From: Bacteroidota bacterium
GTDB taxonomy: Bacteria > Bacteroidota > Rhodothermia > Rhodothermales > UBA10348
Direction of reading: 5' to 3'
NCBI GenBank assembly: GCA_027620595.1
Contig: JAQCDI010000152.1
Span: 1 to 6,469 of the forward strand
Length of the DNA: 6,469 bases
Below the pieces are notes generated by a model. It worked only from the letters and a program-made list of their open reading frames with translations, was not told the origin of the DNA and made no database searches. A program made the translations under genes and the position numbers. Numbering within the stretch: the first letter of the stretch is position 1; the number at the start of each line of letters is the position of its first letter. Positions 1 to 5,955 of this stretch are shown here, piece by piece.

Positions 1-722
1 ACCCCGCCTCCGGAAAGGTGATGGCCGAATTCCATGTGAACCCGGACATTCCTGTCACGGAGGGGTCCTATGCCATGGTGGGCGGCTTTGACGCCCTTGG
101 TGTGACCCGCCTCGAACTGGTCCTGGGCGAACCGGATGCTCCGCGCATTCCGGAAGGGGGTATGGTGGATACTCGACCCACCACGGACATGCTGGCCGAA
201 TTCGGCAACCGGGCCCCGGGACTCATGGACGGGGCCGACGAGGTCCTGACCGAGTTGAACGCGGTGCTCAAGGAGACCAACCGCATGCTCTCCACTCCGG
301 AATCGGACTTCCGTCGGACGCTGGCCTCTGCCCAGGGCAGCGTGGCCCAGATCGAAAGCCTCCTGGCCTCGGAGCGGGACCGGATTGCCTCGATCCTGGC
401 GGGAATGGACTCGGTGACCTCGGACATTGATACGGCCCTCGGTCCGGATGGCGAAAACGTGTCCGATCTGATGGCCCGTCTCAATCAGACGCTCGATACG
501 CTGGATCGGGACCTGGCCGCGTTTTCTGAGACCAATACCCAGCTCTCGACGCTGCTGCGCAAGCTCAACGACGGCGAGGGCACATTGGGCCGTCTCATCA
601 ACGATGCTTCCATGTACGAGCGGATGGATTCGACCCTGACGGGGCTGAACAATCTGATCACGGATTTCCAGGAGAACCCGGCCCGGTACCTCAAGGAAAT
701 GAAACTCGTGGACCTCTTCTGA
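1..722 (+). CDS. MlaD/MCE-family lipid-transport protein, C-terminal part (5' end outside window)
   Basis: This is the 3' portion of a substrate-binding MCE protein of an Mla-type ABC transporter, which moves phospholipids or other hydrophobic molecules between the inner and outer membranes. The frame is open to the left edge (first full codon at base 3, reading PASGKVMAEF), so the GTG/ATG at 18/21 are internal codons and the membrane anchor and first half of the MCE domain are missing. Bases up to about 155 encode the second half of the MCE beta-domain (V-x-P-DIPVTEGS, then a LELVLGEP strand). A long helical segment follows (about bases 165-560), rich in Leu, Asp and Glu, typical of the tube- or needle-forming coiled coil. 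The end carries the signature GEGTLGRLINDASMY, then LNNLITDFQ and NPARYLKE, which I know from Bacteroidota MCE proteins. MlaE-like permease and MlaF-like ATPase genes are expected upstream. The family call is firm; the substrate is unknown. Confidence 0.9.
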   Translation, partial: PASGKVMAEFHVNPDIPVTEGSYAMVGGFDALGVTRLELVLGEPDAPRIPEGGMVDTRPTTDMLAEFGNRAPGLMDGADEVLTELNAVLKETNRMLSTPESDFRRTLASAQGSVAQIESLLASERDRIASILAGMDSVTSDIDTALGPDGENVSDLMARLNQTLDTLDRDLAAFSETNTQLSTLLRKLNDGEGTLGRLINDASMYERMDSTLTGLNNLITDFQENPARYLKEMKLVDLF

Positions 723-724
723 TC

Positions 725-1288
725 ATGCCTTCCTACGACGAAGCCCTTTCGCTATTCCATGAATGGACCCTGTCGGACAGTCTGCGCCGACACGCGTATG
801 CCGTCGAGGCTGCCATGGCTTTCTATGCGCGGCATTTCGGAGAGGATGAACAGCTCTGGCGCATGACAGGACTCCTGCATGACATGGACTATGAGCGACA
901 TCAGAGCCTCGAAGAGCATCCGCACGTCGGGGTTGGCGTCCTGCGTGAAGCGGGGTACCCGGAGGAGGTGCTGGAAGCCATCATGGGCCATGCGCCCCAT
1001 ACGGGTACGGCCCGGGAGACCCTCCTGGCCAAGACCCTCTTTGCCGTGGACGAACTGGCCGGTTTCGTCACGGCCGTGGCCTATGTCCGACCTACGGGAC
1101 TTGACGGCATGAACCCCAAGTCGGTAACGAAGAAGCTCAAGGACAAGGCTTTTGCCGCAGCCGTCAGTCGCGACGACATCCGGGAAGGCGCCGAAGCGCT
1201 GGGAATCGAACTGAACCAGCACATTGCCAACGTGATTTCCGGCATGCAGGCCGATGCAACCCGCATCGGATTTCCTCCGTCCGAGTAG
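725..1288 (+). CDS. HD-domain (HDIG-type) phosphohydrolase
   Basis: A complete 187-residue cytoplasmic protein of the HD superfamily, close to the small stand-alone HDIG family. Putative metal ligands are in the usual order: His23 (RRHAYAVEAAM), the His52-Asp53 pair (GLLHDMDYE), His65/His67 (LEEHPHVG), His89 (IMGHAPH) and Asp109 (FAVDELAGF). The later part, with VRPTGL, KSVTKKLKDKAFAAAV and a C-terminal LNQHIANVISGM, matches the conserved second half of this family, so the protein looks intact and of normal length. HD proteins of this kind hydrolyse phosphate esters such as nucleotides, but the substrate of this subfamily is not established. The ATG at 725 is two bases after the MCE stop, which argues for translational coupling; no strong Shine-Dalgarno site precedes it. 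The next gene starts inside its last 35 bases. The fold is certain, the role is not. Confidence 0.93.
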   Translation: MPSYDEALSLFHEWTLSDSLRRHAYAVEAAMAFYARHFGEDEQLWRMTGLLHDMDYERHQSLEEHPHVGVGVLREAGYPEEVLEAIMGHAPHTGTARETLLAKTLFAVDELAGFVTAVAYVRPTGLDGMNPKSVTKKLKDKAFAAAVSRDDIREGAEALGIELNQHIANVISGMQADATRIGFPPSE

Positions 1289-2540
1289 GTCCTCCACAGA
1301 GGCCCCTGGAATCCATACTGCACCCGACGTGGCCCACGACGAAGAGCACATCGAAGAACCCGATCCCCATCCCGATGCGCCCATCGAGCGTCCGAGTGGC
1401 GTGACGGTGGCCGAGGCAAAGGAGGTGACGCGTGCCAGTGCGACCGATTTCCGGCATTTGGTGGCGGGCTATATCCGTCGGCACCTGCCTTCGACGCAGG
1501 AGAAGGCGTCCCGATCGCCGGAGCCGCCGCGGGTCAGTGGATCCCACGCGGCCCTGTTGCCCTTGCTCCAGGTCATTCCCTGGGCTCTTTCCGCGCTGTT
1601 CGCCTTTTCCTTCTTCTGGGACTTCCCCGGAATGGAGTGGGGGCTGTTCGGCCGAACCTATACTGTCGAAGGGTTGCTCCGGATCGTTGCCGTCAGCGGC
1701 ATGATCGGCTTCCTGACCAATTGGGTGGCCATCACGATGCTCTTCAATCCTCGTCAGGTGCGTCCCATCTTCGGGCAGGGTCTCATCCCGGCGCAGCGCG
1801 AGCGGGTCATCTACCGGCTGGCCACGGCCGTGAGCGAGGAGCTGATCAACGAGGAGATCATCAAGCGCAAGATCGAGGAGAATGCCATCATCCCGAAGTA
1901 CCGGGAATTGGCGCTTTCCGTGGCGCGTGGGGTGCTGGAGGATCCTCAATTCCGGACCGACCTCAAGCGGCTCACGGCCGACTATGTGGAGACCGTGCTT
2001 ACGTCGGACGAGGTCCGCAAGCGGATCGTGGATTTCGTCGTGGAGAAGATCGAAGCCTATGTGGGCGAAGGTGTGGGCGGAATGGCCCTGAAGGCTTATC
2101 GGTACCTGAACGAGGAGGACTTCAAACGGCGTATCGACAAGGCCATCCATGGCATCCCTACGCAGCTCGATGTGGTGCTGGACGAAATGGATGTGCTGCT
2201 CGACAAGGTGCCCGAGAAGATCGAGGCGCGCGCCGAGGACATCGAGGAGTTTGCCACGCGCATCGTAATCGGATTCGTGGAGAACCTGGATGTCTACGAC
2301 ATGGTGATGAGCAACATGATGGCCTACGACGAAGGCCGGCTCGAAGCGCTGATCAAGAATTCCAGCAACGAGCAGCTCAATTACATCAAGTACCTCGGTG
2401 GCATCCTGGGAGCGCTCGGTGGGCTCGTCATCTGGCAACCGCTCCCTGCGCTGGTCCTTTTCGGTGGCGCTGGAGCGGTTCTCTTCAGCTTGGACGAAGC
2501 GTTGTATCGGCTTCGTCAGAAGCGGCAATCCGGCGCGTAG
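1254..2540 (+). CDS. DUF445 family membrane protein (YheB-like)
   Basis: A 428-residue inner-membrane protein of the DUF445 family, related to Bacillus YheB; its biochemical role is unknown. From the ATG at 1254, residues 1-95 are acidic, proline-rich and probably disordered. The family domain then begins with a membrane helix at about 101-122. A second hydrophobic stretch at about 140-164 carries the hallmark GMIGFLTNWVAITMLFNP, followed by GLIPAQRER at 176-184. The middle (about 185-375) is a charged helical region with repeated EELI, KRI and DEVRKR-type helices. A glycine-rich hydrophobic C-terminus (about 381-412, LGGILGALGG) returns to the membrane and ends with a basic tail. The start is uncertain: 1254 overlaps the HD gene by 35 bases with only a weak AGG before it, and in-frame GTG codons at 1329, 1401 and 1407 are alternatives. 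The 3' end overlaps the convergent thymidine kinase gene by 56 bases. Confidence 0.9.
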   Translation: MQPASDFLRPSRSSTEAPGIHTAPDVAHDEEHIEEPDPHPDAPIERPSGVTVAEAKEVTRASATDFRHLVAGYIRRHLPSTQEKASRSPEPPRVSGSHAALLPLLQVIPWALSALFAFSFFWDFPGMEWGLFGRTYTVEGLLRIVAVSGMIGFLTNWVAITMLFNPRQVRPIFGQGLIPAQRERVIYRLATAVSEELINEEIIKRKIEENAIIPKYRELALSVARGVLEDPQFRTDLKRLTADYVETVLTSDEVRKRIVDFVVEKIEAYVGEGVGGMALKAYRYLNEEDFKRRIDKAIHGIPTQLDVVLDEMDVLLDKVPEKIEARAEDIEEFATRIVIGFVENLDVYDMVMSNMMAYDEGRLEALIKNSSNEQLNYIKYLGGILGALGGLVIWQPLPALVLFGGAGAVLFSLDEALYRLRQKRQSGA

Positions 2541-3237
2541 ACGCGCTGTCACCCCGGGAGGCCATGTCGCGGGAAGCGGCGTCCGCTTCGGATGCAGCCC
2601 CGGAATCCTCTCCTGAATCAGCGCTGGAATCCGCGCCGGAATCCGCAGGGAGTTCGCCCTTGGACAGCGCCAGGTCGAAGCAATCCCTGCAGCGCGGTTC
2701 GTAGGCCTCCTGGGCACCAAGCATGACCCGGCCACCACCGGAAATGAGACGCTGGGAATGGTTGGCCGGATTACCGCACACCACGCAGATGGCGTGCAGC
2801 TTGGTTACGTATTCGGCGATGGCCATGATCTGGGGCAATGGCTCGAAGGGCTGCCCCAGGTAATCCTGGTCCAGACCCGCCACGATGACGCGTTTGCCAA
2901 TATTGGCAAGCTCCCTGCAAACGTCCACCAGGTCGTCCCCGAAGAATTGGGCTTCATCAATGCCTACGACGTCGGCATCCATCGCAAGGAGGATGATCTG
3001 GGAGGCGGCGGCCACCGGCGTGGACCGGATGGCCCGCTCGTCGTGGGAGACCACCTCATCGGCCGAGAATCGGTTGTCCATGGCCGGCTTGAAGATCTCC
3101 GTCCGCTGCCGGGCAATGCTGGCCCGACGGATTCTACGGATGAGTTCTTCGGTCTTGCCACTGAACATCGAGCCGCAGACCACTTCGATCCAGCCGGCTT
3201 TCCGGGAGGTCTTCAGTACATGCGGTTCGAGGGTCAC
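2485..3237 (-). CDS. tdk: Thymidine kinase, type II, with unusual C-terminal tail
   Basis: This cytosolic salvage enzyme phosphorylates thymidine to dTMP with ATP. The 250-residue product shows the complete type II set: P-loop GSMFSGKT at 22-29, the DNR of PAMDNRF at 54-56, SHDE at 64-67, the Walker B/catalytic DEAQFF at 94-99 (Glu95 the likely base), GLDQDYLGQPF at 121-131, and four zinc ligands Cys151, Cys154, Cys183 and Cys186. QRLISGGGR (162-170) and AYEPRCRDC frame the substrate-binding lasso. The family core ends near residue 196, giving the usual size of about 195-205. The remaining 54 residues are a Ser/Ala/Asp-rich acidic tail with no recognised domain. The start is a GTG at 3237, since a TGA lies three codons upstream and no better start precedes the P-loop; no clear Shine-Dalgarno site is present. 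It follows batE by 66 bases on the same strand. The enzyme call is near certain; the last 18 codons lie opposite the end of the DUF445 gene. Confidence 0.96.
   Translation of the reverse strand: MTLEPHVLKTSRKAGWIEVVCGSMFSGKTEELIRRIRRASIARQRTEIFKPAMDNRFSADEVVSHDERAIRSTPVAAASQIILLAMDADVVGIDEAQFFGDDLVDVCRELANIGKRVIVAGLDQDYLGQPFEPLPQIMAIAEYVTKLHAICVVCGNPANHSQRLISGGGRVMLGAQEAYEPRCRDCFDLALSKGELPADSGADSSADSGEDSGAASEADAASRDMASRGDSASTRRIAASDEADTTLRPS
2531..2548. terminator. Hairpin over the DUF445 stop codon, possible terminator
   Basis: CGGCGCG pairs with CGCGCTG (one G-T wobble) around a TAGA loop that contains the DUF445 stop codon at 2538-2540. It lies inside the convergent overlap, so transcripts from either side could form it. 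No T-run follows on either strand, so a classical Rho-independent terminator is not supported; it could act weakly or together with Rho. Confidence 0.3.
2573..2589. terminator. Perfect 7-bp hairpin downstream of the DUF445 gene, inside tdk
   Basis: GAAGCGG and CCGCTTC form a perfect seven-base-pair stem with a CGT loop, starting 33 bases after the DUF445 stop and within the coding region for the kinase tail. There is no following T-run on either strand. With the hairpin at 2531-2548 it is the best candidate for a 3' end or RNA-stabilising structure, because no free intergenic DNA exists here. Confidence 0.3.
2602..2649 (-). repeat. Four tandem 12-base repeats in the kinase tail
   Basis: Four consecutive 12-base units lie at 2602-2613, 2614-2625, 2626-2637 and 2638-2649, each beginning GGAATCC or TGAATCA on the + strand. 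Read on the - strand they encode PADS, GADS, SADS and GEDS, which are residues 197-212 of the thymidine kinase. The array starts just where the conserved enzyme ends. The units have diverged at several positions, so this is an old or selected expansion rather than a fresh slippage product. Confidence 0.85.
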
Positions 3238-3282
3238 GACGGGTCAGACGGTATATGTGGAGGCGCCGAGGGGGAACGAAGA

Positions 3283-3299
3283 TACGACCCACGGTCGTG
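3283..3299 (-). other. Hairpin in the batE-tdk gap
   Basis: The 66-base gap between batE and tdk contains an inverted repeat, read on the - strand as ACGACC, loop GTG, GGTCGT, beginning within a few bases of the batE stop. A T-rich stretch (ATCTTCGTT) follows on that strand but it is not a clean T-run. It could be a weak terminator or attenuator that lowers tdk expression relative to the bat genes, or an mRNA-processing structure. Confidence 0.35.
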
Positions 3300-3303
3300 G
3301 GCT

Positions 3304-4059
3304 TCAGATGGTACCGAGGGATCGGGAAGGAATCCATCCGCGTGTGCCGTTGGGCACCTCGACGAGTGCCCATTCTCCGGCCTCGGAGCGGACATCCACC
3401 ACCAACCCTTCGTGCACGGTCAGGACGTCATTGGCCTGTTCAGTGGCCTGTTCCCGCAGCGTGACAACCGGATCGAGGATAACGGAGCGTGGAGGTTCGG
3501 CTGGAGAGATGGAGGACGCCAGGGCATGGACAAGCAGCAGGCAGCCCATCAGGAGCGAGGCTTGGCGGATCCGGCGGATCCACGGGGTGCGGATCCCGGT
3601 TGTGAGTTGCCAGGTCCAGAGCCCGCCAAATCCGAGCCAGGCCAGCATCCCCAGGCCGAAGGCCCAACGGATCGGAATGACGCCGGTCATCCAGGACTGG
3701 GCCGTGCGCCAGAACGGGTCGGGAAGTTGGGAGAAACGATCCGTGCGCCTGCGTTCGGCCACCGACAGGGAGTGCTGGATGCGCGGGTCATCGGCCTCCA
3801 GCTTCCGGGCTTTTTCCAGGTACTGGATGGCCTCTCCCAACCGGTCCATGCGGTAGTACGTCATGCCCATGTTGTAGAAGAGGGCACCCGATCCCCACCC
3901 TGCCGTTTCGACGGAATGGAAAGCGTCCAGGGCCTCGGAGAAGCGGCCATCAAGCAGGGCTGAGGTTCCCCGATCAAAGGTCTGCACGATTTCAGCCGGC
4001 TGCGCGGCCGAACCGATGGCCAGCACGGCACAAAGGAGGAAAAGGGCAATCCGTTTCAT
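3304..4059 (-). CDS. batE: BatE: TPR and SH3-like protein of the Bat aerotolerance operon
   Basis: A 251-residue envelope protein. A signal peptide is seen at 1-19 (MKR, a hydrophobic core, then GSAA-Q). A first helical pair lies at about 25-50 (FDRGTSALLDGRFSEALDAF) and a clear TPR at about 59-92 (ALFYNMGMTYYRMDRLGEAIQYLEKA split over its two helices). Two membrane spans follow at about 131-151 and 167-183, then a bacterial SH3-like domain at about 193-250 (VVTLREQAT, EGLVVDVRS, WALVEVPNGTRGWIPS). With a cleaved signal and two spans, both the TPR and the SH3 domain should face the periplasm. This architecture matches BatE of Bacteroidota, placed last after BatC and BatD. The ATG overlaps the batD stop (ATGA), implying translational coupling. 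The Bat proteins are linked to oxygen and stress tolerance, but their molecular activity is unresolved. Confidence 0.88.
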   Translation of the reverse strand: MKRIALFLLCAVLAIGSAAQPAEIVQTFDRGTSALLDGRFSEALDAFHSVETAGWGSGALFYNMGMTYYRMDRLGEAIQYLEKARKLEADDPRIQHSLSVAERRRTDRFSQLPDPFWRTAQSWMTGVIPIRWAFGLGMLAWLGFGGLWTWQLTTGIRTPWIRRIRQASLLMGCLLLVHALASSISPAEPPRSVILDPVVTLREQATEQANDVLTVHEGLVVDVRSEAGEWALVEVPNGTRGWIPSRSLGTI

Positions 4060-5954
4060 GATCCCAGTTGTTGGTCCAAATCCGGAATCAGGGCGGAAGC
4101 ATCGTCAAACGCCACTTCCTTGTTCTCGGGAGTGAAGGACGCGGGGGCGAACCGCCCGCGATCACAGGTTTCAAGCAGGACCGTCAGTCGCTGGCGCAGG
4201 GTGGCGTCCACTCCGTATCGAGTCAGGGTGGCGTCGAGCTGCGGGCGGGTCATGCCTTTTTCGGCCACATTCAGCCGGTTTCCGATGAAGCTCATGACGG
4301 CTCGCTCAACCTCTTCGAAATATCCGCGCGTGTCACCGGATTCGAGCAGGATCATGGCCTGCTTGAGGTGTTTGCGACTGAGCGGATGGGCCCGCCGGCC
4401 GCGCGCCCAACGGGCGTCGTGGGTCAGGCGATCCGCGTGCCGCCGCCAGACGAGTCCACCGGCCATGGCCGCCAGGGGTGCCAACAGGAGGGTCCACACC
4501 CACCACTGGGTGTGGAGTGGCGGGCGATCCGTGCGGGTCCACGTCGTGGCCGCGGCAAAGGCCGGAGCAAAGTCATCCACCGGCATGCCGTTGGTTGTAG
4601 CCGTGACGGTGGCCGGAGCCGTCGCCGTGCCGGTCACGGTAACGGGAATGGCCTCGGAGCTCGAACTACGATACGTGCCCCGCTCGGGGTCGAACCAGGC
4701 AAATTCCACGGGTGGGATCTCGAACGTACCGTTGCTGCGAGGAATCAGCACGTAGCGGAACGTCTTGCTGCCCGAAAGGCGGTTGCCGGAACGATCCAGC
4801 AGCGTGGACACTTCAGGATCATAGACGTCGAAAGCGGCGGGCGCCACCACCTGGGGGGCCTGCAGGGTGGCCAGGTTGCCCCGGCCTGTGACCGTGACCG
4901 TAAGCTGAAGGGACTCACCGACATCCAGGGACGTTCGGTCCGGGGACACCGTCACGGCATAGCTGCCCACGCCGCCGGTGAAGGCATCGGGTGCGTCGGG
5001 CGGAAGCGGCCGGGACGCAATGCGGACCGCTGGGGAGGACAGCTGGACCGGGGTGAAGCGGGTGCGCAGGGCAAAGAGGGATTGGAAAGGGTCGCGCGAG
5101 CCGAAAGGCATCATGGCCTCGCTCTCAATCTTGAGCGGATCCACGGAAAGGTCTCCGGCACGGGTTGGGAAGACGGCTGCCCGCTTGAGGACGATGGTGT
5201 TGTAGCGCAGGCCGTTTTCCACCATGATCCTCGGAATGGGGCGTGTTTCCACGTCCAGTTCCTCACGCCAGAAGCCTTCGGCATCCCAGGAATCGGTCAG
5301 GCGACTTTGCCGCAGCTGTATACCCTCGCGGAAATAGAGTCGGTACTCGATGACCACCTGTTCGTTTTGCCAGGCTTCGCGGGCCGACGGGACGGCGCGG
5401 ATGAACAAGTCGGACTCGTCAATCGTGGGCGCCTCTGTGTTGTCCGGTGGGGCATCGAAAGGGGACTGCAACAGCCGACCGAACGGATCCGCCTGCTGGG
5501 GGCGGGCGGGTCGCTGGTCCTGGGGCACCACCTGCACCGTAATGGGCTGCGTGTGATATTCGCGGTCTCCGACCTTGATGGTAGTGGCCCCGATTCGGGC
5601 GTTGCCTGTTCCGATGGGACGGTAAGCCCATGAAAAGCCGAAACTGCGGCTCATCTGGCCGTTGATGATCGAAACACTCTGCTGCGTGCGCGGGACAGTC
5701 TGCAGCAGGACCAGCCCCTCGGCCTGCGGTGGTTCGGGGAGCTGTACGTTGCTGCCGTCGGAACCGTCCACCGTGATGGTATAGGTGACTGACTCTTCCG
5801 TGCCGATGGTCGTGGCGTCCACGCTGGCCTTCACGTTCGTTTGCCGGGCCGCTGCGGGGCCGACGAGCATAAGGACCAGCAGCCACACGGCCCACAGGCC
5901 CCACAGCGGCCCGGAAAGGCAGGGGTATGCACGAAGCTCGTGGATCACGTCCAT
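4056..5954 (-). CDS. batD: BatD: large periplasmic protein of the Bat operon
   Basis: A 632-residue protein of the BatD (oxygen tolerance) family at its usual length. An N-terminal signal or signal-anchor lies at about 17-36 (LWGLWAVWLLVLMLVGPAAA). A long beta-rich periplasmic region follows. Its first Ig-like part is at about 40-143 (VTYTITVDG, LPEPPQAEGL, GQMSRSFGFSW). A Pro/Gln-rich spacer at about 144-172 comes before the family hallmark DLFIRAVPSAREAW and EQVVIEYRLYFREGI at about 182-212. Another Ig-like part spans about 330-440 (VTVSPDRTSLDVGESL, FEIPPVEFAWFDPE), then a Thr/Ala-rich linker, one membrane helix at about 484-503, and a cytoplasmic helical domain of about 130 residues. It starts one base after the batC stop and overlaps batE by four bases. 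It probably scaffolds the BatA/BatB von Willebrand A proteins at the inner membrane, by analogy with other MoxR-linked systems; that role is inferred. Confidence 0.93.
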   Translation of the reverse strand: MDVIHELRAYPCLSGPLWGLWAVWLLVLMLVGPAAARQTNVKASVDATTIGTEESVTYTITVDGSDGSNVQLPEPPQAEGLVLLQTVPRTQQSVSIINGQMSRSFGFSWAYRPIGTGNARIGATTIKVGDREYHTQPITVQVVPQDQRPARPQQADPFGRLLQSPFDAPPDNTEAPTIDESDLFIRAVPSAREAWQNEQVVIEYRLYFREGIQLRQSRLTDSWDAEGFWREELDVETRPIPRIMVENGLRYNTIVLKRAAVFPTRAGDLSVDPLKIESEAMMPFGSRDPFQSLFALRTRFTPVQLSSPAVRIASRPLPPDAPDAFTGGVGSYAVTVSPDRTSLDVGESLQLTVTVTGRGNLATLQAPQVVAPAAFDVYDPEVSTLLDRSGNRLSGSKTFRYVLIPRSNGTFEIPPVEFAWFDPERGTYRSSSSEAIPVTVTGTATAPATVTATTNGMPVDDFAPAFAAATTWTRTDRPPLHTQWWVWTLLLAPLAAMAGGLVWRRHADRLTHDARWARGRRAHPLSRKHLKQAMILLESGDTRGYFEEVERAVMSFIGNRLNVAEKGMTRPQLDATLTRYGVDATLRQRLTVLLETCDRGRFAPASFTPENKEVAFDDASALIPDLDQQLGS

Positions 5955-5955
5955 C

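Noticed and set aside
18..722. Treating the GTG/ATG at 18/21 as the start of the MCE gene
   Set aside because: The frame is open to the window edge and the sequence begins in the middle of the MCE domain, so the real start lies upstream.
1164..2738. Long open frame on the - strand (524 codons) opposite the DUF445 gene
   Set aside because: It is antisense to a recognised family gene, has an Arg/His/Leu/Asp-biased composition without any domain, and is explained by GC-rich codon use in the true gene.
3564..3581. Direct tandem repeat of GGCGGATCC, two copies
   Set aside because: Only two 9-base copies inside batE, encoding the basic IRRIR loop between membrane spans; too short to call a repeat element.
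2758..3963. Long + strand open frame (401 codons) opposite tdk and batE
   Set aside because: It spans two well-supported - strand genes and their gap, with Gly/His/Asp-biased composition and no family features; a shadow frame.
4068..5633. Long + strand open frame (521 codons) opposite batD
   Set aside because: It mirrors batD, which has signal peptide, family motifs and a membrane anchor; the + strand product shows only Gly/Arg/His-rich sequence.
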